Assembly: GCF_050633425.1 (NCBI RefSeq) | Contig: NZ_JBOEGM010000039.1 | Coordinates: 1-64,000, forward strand | Source of the DNA: Pelagimonas sp050633425 | Lineage (GTDB): Bacteria > Pseudomonadota > Alphaproteobacteria > Rhodobacterales > Rhodobacteraceae | Length of the DNA: 64,000 bases | Direction of reading: 5' to 3' | Shown here: piece by piece, positions 43,175 to 51,781 of the stretch | How positions within the stretch are numbered: the stretch's first letter is position 1 | Layout: each line of letters starts with the position of its first letter | Notes under the pieces: model-generated | The model's input: only the letters and a program-made list of their open reading frames with translations | The model's database searches: none | Told to the model about the DNA's origin: nothing | Made by a program: the position numbers and the translations under genes

Positions 43175-43881
43175 ACGATCAGCTCTTTGGCAATCTCGAT
43201 CTCGGCGCGGCGGGCTTCCCATGCGCGCTGGATCGGTTTGGCGTCATACTCTGTGCGTATCCAGTCCTCAAAACCGATTTCCCCAACCGTTTGGCGTGCT
43301 TCGAAGATCCGCAAAATGTAATCCTGCACACCCGTTTTGGTGAAATCCAGGTGGATATATTTCAGGCTGAGCTGCTTTTTGGCGGTTTCAATCGAAGCGC
43401 CCTCAAAAATCAGCAAATAGAGCGATGAGATGAAACCGGCGCGGTCCGCACCGGATTTGCAATGAAACATCAGCGGCTTTTGAGCGGCGCGCAAGGCGTC
43501 AATCACCGCAACAATGCGGCGGCGCGGGGCGGCTTCGCGTGCCCATAGCTTGGTGTTGACCAAAGTCAGACCCAACTCATCGCAGCTCTCTTTTTCGAAC
43601 AGATAATAGGAATATTTATCTTCGCCGCGCAGATTGATCACGGTCTTAATCCCCATGGCGGCATATTTCTTAAACCGCGCATGGGTCGGTTGATTTGAGC
43701 GCCAAACATCGGGGGCCACGGGGTAGAAATTGGTCCAAAGCACCCGCAAAAAGGCATGGTCAAACACATGATAATGGAGCCGAGACCAGCGCCGGGCCGA
43801 CGGTGTGGAAATGTCCATGCCAAAAGAACGGCGTAACCGGCGCTCAGCAGTGTCAAGTTTGGTCCAGAGTTTCGCCAGCAT
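43171..43881 (-). CDS. Tyrosine/dual-specificity phosphatase-like protein
   Basis: 236 aa from ATG 43881 (AAAGGA upstream). The catalytic loop HCKSGADRAG (about 140-149) is the Cys-x5-Arg signature of PTP enzymes, preceded by KTVINLRGEDKYSYYLFEKESC. Its substrate could be protein or lipid-linked phosphate. Coupling to the MsbA-like exporter by ATGA suggests a role in envelope lipid or polysaccharide export, which is inference. The upstream 200 bp to the aminotransferase start is non-coding. Confidence 0.85.
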   Translation of the reverse strand: MLAKLWTKLDTAERRLRRSFGMDISTPSARRWSRLHYHVFDHAFLRVLWTNFYPVAPDVWRSNQPTHARFKKYAAMGIKTVINLRGEDKYSYYLFEKESCDELGLTLVNTKLWAREAAPRRRIVAVIDALRAAQKPLMFHCKSGADRAGFISSLYLLIFEGASIETAKKQLSLKYIHLDFTKTGVQDYILRIFEARQTVGEIGFEDWIRTEYDAKPIQRAWEARRAEIEIAKELIV

Positions 43882-44084
43882 GCGATGTCCTTTAGGTTCA
43901 AGGGCGCGGTGTAAGGCTTGCGGGACCAACTGGCAAGCATGCGGGCTATTGACGGCACCATTCGCCACGATACTCTGCCACCAAACCCCCCGAAACAAAC
44001 CCGTTACAAACCACGATACCAGCCCCCGATACGCGCGCGCCAATCCAGCCAAGGCCAAGGTGGGGGCTCTCAGGAGAATTTCAA

Positions 44085-45281
44085 ATGTCGCTTGCCAATG
44101 GGCGCCTTCATATGGCCCTGCCGGGTCCTTCCGTTATGCCAGATGCGGTTCTGCAGGCCATGCATCGCCCCGCGCCAGATATATATTCGCCAGAACTGGA
44201 GGAGCTGGCCCAAGGTTTGATCCGCGATTTACGTTATGTGGCGCAAACCGATGGCCATGCGGCGATCTATATCGCGAATGGCCATGGTGCGTGGGAAGCC
44301 GCGCTCAGCAATTGCATCGCGCCGGGTGAAACCGTTTTGGTGCCCACGACCGGAGTTTTTGGCCACGGTTGGGGCGAAATGGCGCGCAGCATCGGCGCAG
44401 AGGTTCAGGTTATCGAGCATGGTCGGCAAACGCCAATTGATCCAGAACGGCTCCGCTCCGTTTTGCAAGCCGACGCCGGGCAGAAGATCAAAGCGGTCTT
44501 GGCGGTTCACACGGATACGTCGACGTCAATCCGCAACGACATTGCAGCGCTTCGAACCGTTTTAGATGAGGTCGGCCATCCTGCCCTTTTGATGGGAGAT
44601 TGCGTGGCGTCATTGGGCTGCGACGAAGTTCGCATGGACGCGTGGGGTGTCGATGTTCTGGTATCGGCGAGCCAGAAGGGGCTAATGGTGCCGCCGGGGC
44701 TTGGCTTCGTCTGGTTTAATGACCGCGCCGCCAAAGAGCGGGCCGCAATGCCACGGGTTTCGGGCTATTGGGATTGGGCCCCGCGGGCGGAGCCGGACAT
44801 CTTCTATCAATACTTTGGCGGCACGGCTCCGACCCATCATTTGTGGGGGCTGCGCGCCGCATTGGACCTGATCCGGGCCGAAACAATCGAAGCCGTTTGG
44901 GCGCGACACAAGGCGCTGGCGCAGGCGATTTGGGCTGCGGTCGATCATTGGGGCGCACCTATGGCGCTCAATGTGGCCAATCCTGCGCATCGCTCTCATG
45001 CGGTGACAACGGTGCATATGTCTCCGTCGGATGGTGATCGGCTGCGCGCGTGGTGTCGCGCCAATACAGGCGTGACCCTTGGGATTGGTCTTGGCATGGG
45101 CAGCGACACGGATCCGAACGGATCCGGTGTATTTCGCTTTGGCCATATGGGGCATCTGAATGCCACAATGGTCTTGGGCATGTTAGGCAGTGTTGAGGCA
45201 GGATTGGATGGATTGGGCATCGCCCATCAGCCGGGCGGCGTGAGCGCCGCGGCGCGCGCGATCAGTTCTGCGGTTGGCTAG
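44085..45281 (+). CDS. Class V aminotransferase (serine-glyoxylate type)
   Basis: 398 aa. Family marks: ALPGPSVMPDAVLQAMHRPAPDIYSPEL, IANGHGAWEAALSNCIAPGE, LLMGDCVASLGCDEVRMDAWGVDV, and the PLP lysine in LVSASQKGLMVPPGLGF. This fits the AGXT/SgaA group, which moves amino groups between serine or alanine and glyoxylate; the exact substrate is not fixed by sequence. The last 20 bases overlap the convergent small membrane gene. Confidence 0.85.
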   Translation: MSLANGRLHMALPGPSVMPDAVLQAMHRPAPDIYSPELEELAQGLIRDLRYVAQTDGHAAIYIANGHGAWEAALSNCIAPGETVLVPTTGVFGHGWGEMARSIGAEVQVIEHGRQTPIDPERLRSVLQADAGQKIKAVLAVHTDTSTSIRNDIAALRTVLDEVGHPALLMGDCVASLGCDEVRMDAWGVDVLVSASQKGLMVPPGLGFVWFNDRAAKERAAMPRVSGYWDWAPRAEPDIFYQYFGGTAPTHHLWGLRAALDLIRAETIEAVWARHKALAQAIWAAVDHWGAPMALNVANPAHRSHAVTTVHMSPSDGDRLRAWCRANTGVTLGIGLGMGSDTDPNGSGVFRFGHMGHLNATMVLGMLGSVEAGLDGLGIAHQPGGVSAAARAISSAVG

Positions 45282-45534
45282 GGTCGTCGTCGTCATGACC
45301 CTGGTCGTCATCTCTGTCGTCATCCCTGTCGGCAGCATGACGATCAGCAGCCCGGCGGCGCAGGCCGATTTCATAACGTGTGATCAGGTGATTTAAAACG
45401 GCCCCAAGAATCAAAACCGCGCTGATACCCCAGGTCGACCAGACCACCAGAAAAACCCAAAACAGGTTCACAAAGACCAAAATCAAATTGGCCGTTCGAT
45501 AAGAGACGGGGGTTTGAGGATCTGAATCGTGCAT
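45262..45534 (-). CDS. Small two-helix membrane protein
   Basis: 90 aa. Two hydrophobic segments (LILVFVNLFWVFLVVWSTWGI and AVLILGAVLNHLI) are followed by a very charged tail of Asp, Arg and His (DRDDDRDDDQGHDDDD), which could bind metal. Function unknown. It converges with and overlaps the aminotransferase gene end by 20 bases. The ATG at 45534 is preceded by AGAAGGAG on the minus strand. Confidence 0.6.
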   Translation of the reverse strand: MHDSDPQTPVSYRTANLILVFVNLFWVFLVVWSTWGISAVLILGAVLNHLITRYEIGLRRRAADRHAADRDDDRDDDQGHDDDDPSQPQN

Positions 45535-45655
45535 GTGTCCGGCTCCTTCTTTAGGGGTCCGGCCCCTTGTGGGGTCAGGTTATAAGGTATCACAAAGCTT
45601 GGCAGCTTGGCCAATCTTCCCTCATAGCCGTCAATTTTTGGTAAATTCTTGCCGA

Positions 45656-46768
45656 TCAGCCTGGATTCTGCGCGGCTTCCAGCGCAATCGGCAATGCGGC
45701 TGCAAATGCCGCCATGTCCTGTGGGCGCCCGGCGCTGATACGAATGCAGCGATCTTGGGGGGCAACAAAGGGCATGCGCACAAACACGCCTTGGGCAATC
45801 AGATTTGCCAAAACCGCGCGGGCAAAATCACCATCCCGCCCACAATCTACTGCGACAAAGTTGGTGGCAGAGGGCAGCGCAGTGAGGCCGTTTTCCTCAG
45901 CGATGCGGCCAATTTCTGTCTTGGCTTCGGTGACGTTCTGAACCGTTTGCGCCAGCCAATCCGCATCTTGAAGGGCTGCCAATGCGCCGGCTTGGGCGGA
46001 TCGGTTCATACCAAAATGGTTGCGGATTTTATCAAAGGCGCGGATCAAGGACGGATTGGCGATGCCATAGCCAACGCGTGCGCCCGCCATCCCGTATCCC
46101 TTTGAAAAGGTGCGGAAACGAATGACGCGCGGATCGTCAAAAGCAATCGTCGGAGCGGTCCCGTCCGGGGCGAATTCGATATAGGCTTCGTCCAAGATCA
46201 TCACACAGCCGTCCGGTATACGATCCAAGGCAGCTTCAATCTGGGCACCGGTGATCCATGTTCCCATAGGGTTGTCGGGATTGGCAAAATAGACCAGCTT
46301 GGCGTCCACTTCGGCGGCTTTATCGAGCAAAGCAATCAGGTCTTCGCGGTCATCACGATAGGGCAGCTTGTGCAGCACCCCGCCAAACCCGGTCACATGG
46401 TAATTAAACGTTGGATAGGCCCCGTCCGATGTCACAACCGCATCGCCCTGTTCGACCAGCAACCTGGTCAAATACCCCAGCAATCCATCAATACCTTCCC
46501 CTACAATCAAGTGTTCGGGGGTACAGCCAATATGGGCTGACAGGGCATTGCGCAGATCAAAATTGGTCGGATCGGCGTATTTCCAAACCTCTGCGGCTTC
46601 GGCCTGTAACGCTGCGATGGCGCGCGGTGAGGGGCCAAAGACGTTTTCATTGGCACCTAGGCGGGCATCAAATTCCGCGCCACGGGCACGTTCCTGCACT
46701 TCGGGGCCGACAAAGGGCACGGTTTCAGGAAGCGAGGCGATCAGCGAGGGGTAGCGAGGTCCAGTCAT
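45656..46768 (-). CDS. Histidinol-phosphate aminotransferase-like enzyme
   Basis: 370 aa from ATG 46768; a TTG six codons upstream is possible, and neither has a clear ribosome site. Class I/II PLP fold: GANENVFGPSPRAIAAL, GEGIDGLLGYLTRLL, VYFANPDNPMGTWI, MILDEAYIEF, and the PLP lysine in FRTFSKGYGMAGARVGYG. It is a second, HisC-like paralogue type common in roseobacters; the true histidine-pathway hisC may lie elsewhere. A short upstream frame with a strong ribosome site overlaps its start. Confidence 0.85.
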   Translation of the reverse strand: MTGPRYPSLIASLPETVPFVGPEVQERARGAEFDARLGANENVFGPSPRAIAALQAEAAEVWKYADPTNFDLRNALSAHIGCTPEHLIVGEGIDGLLGYLTRLLVEQGDAVVTSDGAYPTFNYHVTGFGGVLHKLPYRDDREDLIALLDKAAEVDAKLVYFANPDNPMGTWITGAQIEAALDRIPDGCVMILDEAYIEFAPDGTAPTIAFDDPRVIRFRTFSKGYGMAGARVGYGIANPSLIRAFDKIRNHFGMNRSAQAGALAALQDADWLAQTVQNVTEAKTEIGRIAEENGLTALPSATNFVAVDCGRDGDFARAVLANLIAQGVFVRMPFVAPQDRCIRISAGRPQDMAAFAAALPIALEAAQNPG

Positions 46769-47057
46769 GGCGCGCATATTGGACAATGTAGGGCGTAGGG
46801 CAAGGGGGCAATTTCAAGAATTTTCGCCGTAAATCAAGCCAGATCTCACCAGAAATCTGCAAATCCGGCCTGCGTGTCACCCGCGTTTCATCGGCCATTT
46901 TTACCGGGCAACACTGCTGTCTCAATCTTGCTTGCTGCATGTTGGGATCATCGTGTGGTAACTTACGGAATGCAGGGCAAATTTCATAAGTATGTTTGAT
47001 TTCATGATGTTGGATCTCTGGTGGCGCAGGGGCGGATGTGTCTGAACGGTCCGACAT
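46725..47057 (-). CDS. Possible small upstream gene or leader (110 aa)
   Basis: ATG 47057 is preceded by TAGGAGGGAG at a good distance, one of the best ribosome sites in this region, while the HisC-like gene that follows has none. The frame reads SDRSDTSAPAPPEIQHHEIKHTYEICPAF and runs 44 bases into the aminotransferase gene. No family is recognised and composition is not strongly protein-like in the second half, so only the first part may matter, perhaps as a translational leader. The rest of the gap (47058-47248) shows nothing clear. Confidence 0.3.
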   Translation of the reverse strand: MSDRSDTSAPAPPEIQHHEIKHTYEICPAFRKLPHDDPNMQQARLRQQCCPVKMADETRVTRRPDLQISGEIWLDLRRKFLKLPPCPTPYIVQYARHDWTSLPLADRLAS

Positions 47058-47248
47058 CTACGCTCCCTCCTAATAGGGCCAAGCTTGTGAGCTTGTGGTC
47101 TGGGGGTCGCTTGCGATGCTGTCACGCAACGGGCGCATAGGGGAATTGTAGCACATATTCGCCGGAATGACCGCACCTGGCCGCTGCACGCTTGACGCAT
47201 GAGCCAAGATTTGGTCTGGCGGTGCAGAGCAGAGAGATGAGGCCAAAG

Positions 47249-48547
47249 ATGCCCAGTGGATCACCCCGACAACCCGCCCCATTCGCGCCTTATGAATGGA
47301 TGATTGCCTGGCGCTATTTGCGTGCCAAACGGGCCGAGGGTGGCGTGAGCGTGATGACCTGGATCAGCCTGGTCGGGATCACTTTGGCGGTTTTTGCCTT
47401 GATTGCGACGCTGGCAGTGAGATCGGGATTTCGGGCGGAATTCGTCGATACAATCTTGGGCAGCAACGCGCATGTGACGGTGTATCATATGCAACGCCTT
47501 GATGAATTTGGCCGGGCAACGCGCACATTACCTGACTATGCGGGCATGGCTGAAAACGTCCGCCAAGTGCCCGGTGTCTTGCGGGTGGCACCTTTGGTCA
47601 AAGGTCAGGTGATGGCCAACGTCCCCGGATCGAACGCCGGGGTGGAAGTGTTTGGCATACAAGCTGATGACATTGCGCAGATCCCGCGTGTCGCAAACCC
47701 AGAAACCGGACGTGGTGATTTGGGCCGGTTTGCTGAGGGGATTGCAATCGGGTCCGGTGTGGCGCTGACCCTTGGGGTTGGGGTCGGAGATACGGTGAAA
47801 CTGATCTCGCCCAATGGGGTCAAAACCGCCTTTGGTACAAGCCCAAGGGTTAAGGCTTATGAGGTGGTGTATGTCTTTACCGCCGGGCGCTATGACATTG
47901 ATAAGACACGCGTCTATATGCCTTTCGAGGAGGCGCAGCTCTATTTTAACCGCGACGCGGTCGCTGATGAATTAGAAGTCATTGTCAGTGATCCTGAGCA
48001 GGTCGACAGTCTCTCAACCCCCATTGCCCAGGCGGCGGGGGCAGGTGCCCTGATCTGGACGTGGCAGGACGCGTCGGGTGGGTTTTTGGATGCTCTGGAA
48101 ATTGAAGATAACGTCATGTTTGTCATCCTGTCTGTTCTGGTTTTGATCGCCACAATGAACATCGTGTCAGGCTTGATCATGCTGGTGAAAAACAAGGGCC
48201 GCGACATAGGCATCCTGCGCACAATGGGGCTGACCGAAGGCTCTGTGATGCGGGTGTTCTTTATTTGCGGTTCCTTCACGGGGATCATTGGCACCGCGTT
48301 GGGAGTCATCCTTGGATGTTTGTTTGCGCTTTATATTGATCCGATTTTCGCCTTCGTGAATTATCTGGCAGGCGGTGGCGTCTGGGATCCATCGATCCGG
48401 GGAATCTATGCGCTTCCGGCAAAATTGCAGATGGGTGATGTCTTGTCGGCGGTGTCCTTATCTTTGGGGCTGTCATTTGTCGTCACTATTTTTCCGGCCC
48501 GACGTGCTGCCCGGATGAATCCGGTTGAGGCGCTGCGCTATGAGTAA
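47249..48547 (+). CDS. lolC: Lipoprotein-releasing ABC permease LolC/LolE
   Basis: 432 aa from ATG 47249 (GAGG upstream; ATG 47237 also possible). An N-terminal helix with the Lol motif WMIAWRYLRAKRAEGGVSVMTWISLVGI, a large periplasmic domain, and three C-terminal helices (VMFVILSVLVLIATMNIVSGLIMLV, VFFICGSFTGIIGTALGVILG, LSLGLSFVVTIFPARRAARMNPVEALRYE). In alphaproteobacteria one such permease works with LolD to release outer-membrane lipoproteins. lolD follows 99 bp downstream. Confidence 0.92.
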   Translation: MPSGSPRQPAPFAPYEWMIAWRYLRAKRAEGGVSVMTWISLVGITLAVFALIATLAVRSGFRAEFVDTILGSNAHVTVYHMQRLDEFGRATRTLPDYAGMAENVRQVPGVLRVAPLVKGQVMANVPGSNAGVEVFGIQADDIAQIPRVANPETGRGDLGRFAEGIAIGSGVALTLGVGVGDTVKLISPNGVKTAFGTSPRVKAYEVVYVFTAGRYDIDKTRVYMPFEEAQLYFNRDAVADELEVIVSDPEQVDSLSTPIAQAAGAGALIWTWQDASGGFLDALEIEDNVMFVILSVLVLIATMNIVSGLIMLVKNKGRDIGILRTMGLTEGSVMRVFFICGSFTGIIGTALGVILGCLFALYIDPIFAFVNYLAGGGVWDPSIRGIYALPAKLQMGDVLSAVSLSLGLSFVVTIFPARRAARMNPVEALRYE

Positions 48548-48645
48548 AGCTGAGAACGGCAAGGCTGGGCGTCAAAACTCTTGCAAGAGTATTGCAAATT
48601 CCGTCGACGGAATTTGGATGCGCCCGTGGCAAGGAGAGCCTGCAA

Positions 48646-49329
48646 ATGTCTGATGTTGTGTTGCGCCTATCTGGCATTGAAAAGGTTTATAACCGCGGTG
48701 CGCCGGGCGAAGTCCATGTGCTGCGCGGGGCCGATCTTAGGGTGAACCGTGGCGAAGTTGTTGCGCTTGTTGCCCCCTCTGGCGCAGGCAAATCGACGTT
48801 GCTGCATATCGCTGGTTTACTGGATACCCCTGACGCGGGTGAAGTTGAAATCGCGGGCGAGGCAATGCAAGGTCGATCAGATCGCAAGCGCACTGCGATG
48901 CGGCGTTCAGAAGTGGGTTTTGTCTATCAATTTCATCACCTTCTTCCCGAATTTACCGCGCAGGAGAACATCACTTTGCCGCAACTGGCCAACGGAATTG
49001 GCCGCAAATCTGCGGACCTTCGTGCGCTGGAATTGCTGGACAGTGTCGGAATTAAGGAACGCGCCAACCATCGCCCAGGGGCCTTGTCCGGGGGGGAACA
49101 ACAGCGTGTCGCCTTCTGCCGGGCTATGGCAAACACCCCAAAGTTGTTGTTGGCGGATGAGCCTACGGGGAATTTGGATCCTGAAACCTCGGATCGTGTG
49201 TTTGGCGCATTGATGCGCTTGGTGCGTGAGACCGGGCTGTCGGCCTTGATCGCCACGCATAACCTTGAACTGGCTGCCCAAATGGACCGCTGTATCCGTT
49301 TGGATGGTGGGTATTTGCGAGAAGACTAG
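48646..49329 (+). CDS. lolD: Lipoprotein-releasing ATPase LolD
   Basis: 227 aa from ATG 48646 with AAGGAG at 48631-48636. Walker A APSGAGKST, Q-loop FVYQFHHLLPEFTAQENI, signature ALSGGEQQRVAFCRAM, Walker B LLLADEPTGNLD and H-loop ATHNLELA are all present and match LolD, which powers lipoprotein release with LolC/E. Same strand and operon as the permease. Confidence 0.93.
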   Translation: MSDVVLRLSGIEKVYNRGAPGEVHVLRGADLRVNRGEVVALVAPSGAGKSTLLHIAGLLDTPDAGEVEIAGEAMQGRSDRKRTAMRRSEVGFVYQFHHLLPEFTAQENITLPQLANGIGRKSADLRALELLDSVGIKERANHRPGALSGGEQQRVAFCRAMANTPKLLLADEPTGNLDPETSDRVFGALMRLVRETGLSALIATHNLELAAQMDRCIRLDGGYLRED

Positions 49330-49338
49330 CGGCGTATC

Positions 49339-49779
49339 TTAGGCGCGTTGGGTGATCCAAACCCCTAATATCATGACCGAAATTCCGGCGGCTCTGGTCA
49401 AATTGATCGGGGTGGTTTGAGCTCCGAATAGGCCAAAGTGGTCAATCGCTGCTGTGCTGATCAACTGACCTATGAGGACAAAGAAAACCGCGTTTCCGAC
49501 ACCAAAATGTGGCGCAACAAAGGTGATCGACAAGACATAAAACGCGACCAAAACGCCGCCCAGGAACAGGTGCCTTGGGGCAGTGGGGGCCGCGCCAAAC
49601 CCGGGCCTTCCCCCCATTGTCCAAACCAGAGTTGTCGCCAAAAAGGCCACGCAAAACAAGATCATAGCAGCCGAAATCGGCGATCCAAGCCGGATGCCAA
49701 GCGCGGAATTCAGCGCGGCGAGGACAGGCACTCCGATGCCTGCAGCGAGCATGATCAAGGCATAGTGGGACATGGGCAT
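49339..49779 (-). CDS. DMT-family transporter (DUF606/YdcZ type)
   Basis: 146 aa with about five hydrophobic helices (YALIMLAAGIGVPVLAALNSALG, ISAAMILFCVAFLATTLVWTM, LFLGGVLVAFYVLSITFVAPHFG, NAVFFVLIGQLISTAAIDHFGLF, AAGISVMILGVWI). The PVLAALNSALG and GVGNAVFFVLIGQLISTAAIDHFG blocks are diagnostic of DUF606, half-size members of the DMT superfamily that work as dimers. Substrate unknown. Converges with lolD. Confidence 0.82.
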   Translation of the reverse strand: MPMSHYALIMLAAGIGVPVLAALNSALGIRLGSPISAAMILFCVAFLATTLVWTMGGRPGFGAAPTAPRHLFLGGVLVAFYVLSITFVAPHFGVGNAVFFVLIGQLISTAAIDHFGLFGAQTTPINLTRAAGISVMILGVWITQRA

Positions 49780-49976
49780 TCTTTCGCATGGGGGACGGGA
49801 TGGGGTGCGGGAAATCCATCATGAGGGCGGGCAAAAGTCGAGCGCCGTGTTGTCCCTGAGGCGGAAACGGCACAGGTCGGCGACCAGCGGTGGCATGTGC
49901 ACCTGATTCATATCATGTTTTTGGCAAAGCTAAGCGGTTATTATTGCATGCAAAAGGTAACGCGACGGAGCAGAAA

Positions 49977-50378
49977 ATGACCAAGAAAATGATAGGGTTG
50001 ATCCTAGTGGCGGCGGGGCTCGTGGCATGCGCCGGAGCGGAGCAGAAACCCTCAGCGGGACAGGTGATTTTTGAAAGCTACTGCGTGACATGCCACGGGC
50101 CAAAGGGCCATGGCGATGGGCCGATTGCGGCGCAGCTACCGGCCGCCCCCGCCGATCTTAGCATGTTAAAGGCTTCAAATGATGGCGTTTTTCCGGCTGC
50201 AAACGTAATGACGCAAATCTATGGATACCCGGGCCGCTACCACAAAGGTATGATGCCTGAGTTTGGCCCCATCCTGAACGGGCCAATGGTGGAATGGACA
50301 TCTCCACAGGGCGAAACCGTGTTGACACCACAACCGCTTTTGGACCTAGTTAGCTACTTGGAAACATTGCAGGAATGA
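49977..50378 (+). CDS. Lipoprotein c-type cytochrome
   Basis: 133 aa from ATG 49977 (GACGGAG upstream). A lipoprotein signal ends at LVACAGAE. Haem c attaches at CVTCHG (about 36-41), and GMMPEFG supplies the likely Met ligand. A periplasmic, membrane-tethered monohaem electron carrier. The next gene, coupled to it, encodes a close relative, so the pair arose by tandem duplication. The partner dehydrogenase or oxidase is not adjacent. Confidence 0.85.
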   Translation: MTKKMIGLILVAAGLVACAGAEQKPSAGQVIFESYCVTCHGPKGHGDGPIAAQLPAAPADLSMLKASNDGVFPAANVMTQIYGYPGRYHKGMMPEFGPILNGPMVEWTSPQGETVLTPQPLLDLVSYLETLQE

Positions 50379-50395
50379 GGGGCGGGGTGAAGGAT

Positions 50396-50806
50396 ATGCT
50401 GAGGATTATCAGTGGTTTAGCCATGGTGATGACCGTGGGCGCTTGTGTCGAAGCTGAAATGCCCGTTGCGGCGGACGGCAAAGGGTTGTTCATGGAAAAT
50501 TGTGCAGCGTGTCACGGGGCCAACGGCAAGGGCGACGGACCGATGGCGCGCTCGATGACCAAACCCCCCAAGGATCTGACTTTGATCCAAGCACGCCACG
50601 GCGATAAATTCCCTGAATCCATAGTGTTATCGACCATTGATGGCTATGCAAGATCGGATCTCTCCGGGCCGGGAATGCCGGAGTTTGGCGCGCTTTTGGA
50701 GGGTGATTTGATCCCCTATGACAGCGGTGACGGGATTGAGACGCCAACACCACGTAAGCTTTTGGCTTTGCTTGAATATATCGAAAGCATCCAGCAGACC
50801 CGGTAA
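50396..50806 (+). CDS. Lipoprotein c-type cytochrome, second copy
   Basis: 136 aa from ATG 50396, preceded by GTGAAGGAT; an ATGA-coupled ATG at 50375 would add seven residues. Signal ends at VGACVEAE (lipobox), haem site is CAACHG and the Met ligand is in GPGMPEFGALL. It shares with the first copy the order haem site, GDGP, MPEFG and a final LLxLLEYIExIQ-type helix. Probably acts in the same electron chain. Confidence 0.85.
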   Translation: MLRIISGLAMVMTVGACVEAEMPVAADGKGLFMENCAACHGANGKGDGPMARSMTKPPKDLTLIQARHGDKFPESIVLSTIDGYARSDLSGPGMPEFGALLEGDLIPYDSGDGIETPTPRKLLALLEYIESIQQTR

Positions 50807-50850
50807 GCTGAGCACCAACAGTTTCAGAGTTTTTCCCGCAAGGGGTAAAG

Positions 50851-50883
50851 ACGGCGTTCGCCCAGTAACGGGCCGAACGCCGT
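50851..50883 (+). terminator. Hairpin after the cytochrome operon
   Basis: ACGGCGTTCG (50851-50860) pairs exactly with CGAACGCCGT (50874-50883), with an inner CCC/GGG. Only TTT follows, so termination may be weak. A second hairpin, GGGGCAAA/TTTGCCCC, is at about 50893-50915. Confidence 0.55.
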
Positions 50884-50915
50884 TTGTGCAACGGGGCAAA
50901 CCATAGGTTTTGCCC

Positions 50916-51781
50916 CTTGTTTGGGGGAGATTGCCCGACGCCAATTTGGCCCCAATCCCCCGCGTTGCCTTGCAATTTGGACGATTCCCGTGGTGTTTGG
51001 GACAGATTGCCCCTGAGCGTCCGGTTGATGACCCGCTGTAGCAGATGAAAGTGGTTAATTCTCGTTAGGCAGCGTTAAGATGCCGCCGAATATAGCCGCC
51101 GAATATAGCCTCCGGACAGCCCTAAGCCACCGGGTTGAGACCGCGTAAAAGGCACATCGCGGGTCGCGACATGGTCGAACCTCGGGGTGGCCGCCGTGCT
51201 GGGATGGTTTTGATGAACCACCACAGCGCGGGTTATGGGGCGAGGTCGTTTTGGATGGCCAACTTGGCCAAGATCACCACGGCTTTTGAGACGGTCCAAG
51301 TGGGATCACAGCGACGGGTCTGGCGTGGCATTGATGCCGACGCTGGGCCAATGGCTCGGTGCATGCCGCCTCTTTGTTGAGAGCGTTTTGCATCTCTGTC
51401 TCGACCAATGTTCGTGGGTTTCTCGCCCCACAGGGGCATTTTGCCTGCCGGCTCGTGTTGGGTTCGATCTGACTGTTTTTGGTGCAATTTGGTCAACAAA
51501 GTTCATAACCAGCGGGCAGAAAACGCCATAAACCCAAACAGGCCACTCATTTTTGTGCGTGGTGTCAGGTGCTTATTGAGAGGGTGTCTTTAAGGTAAAG
51601 GCAATTATAAGAATGCCAATTTATTAGGCGAACCCAAGGCGGACAACCATGCCGTTTTGAATAAGCTGCAAAGCTCAAAATTGAAGGAAATAAATCGGCC
51701 ATTCCTGCCGATCGTTTACCAGAAAGGTAATCCCCAAACGTAATAAAGAGTGCAGTTGTTTTGTCGTGTTTGGAGTCACCC
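50916..51781. other. Long gap before the chemoreceptor gene
   Basis: About 870 bp without a supported gene. Short frames exist on both strands but none has a ribosome site, family sequence or protein-like composition. A 13-bp GCCGCCGAATATA unit is repeated in tandem (51082-51107). The AT-rich last 200 bp probably hold the chemoreceptor promoter. The middle may be the residue of a lost gene. Confidence 0.5.

Noticed and set aside
44085..45281. Taurine- or sulfonate-linked transaminase
   Set aside because: It is a class V serine-glyoxylate type enzyme and lies 12 kb from the sulfonate operon on the other strand; no link is supported.
46922..47282. Overlapping minus-strand frames (92 and 70 aa) in the gap before lolC
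   Set aside because: No ribosome sites and no protein-like composition; they conflict with each other and with the 110-aa frame.
51082..51107. Two tandem GCCGCCGAATATA units, considered as a short repeat array
   Set aside because: Only two units and no spacers; not CRISPR and too short to call anything. No CRISPR array was seen in the window.
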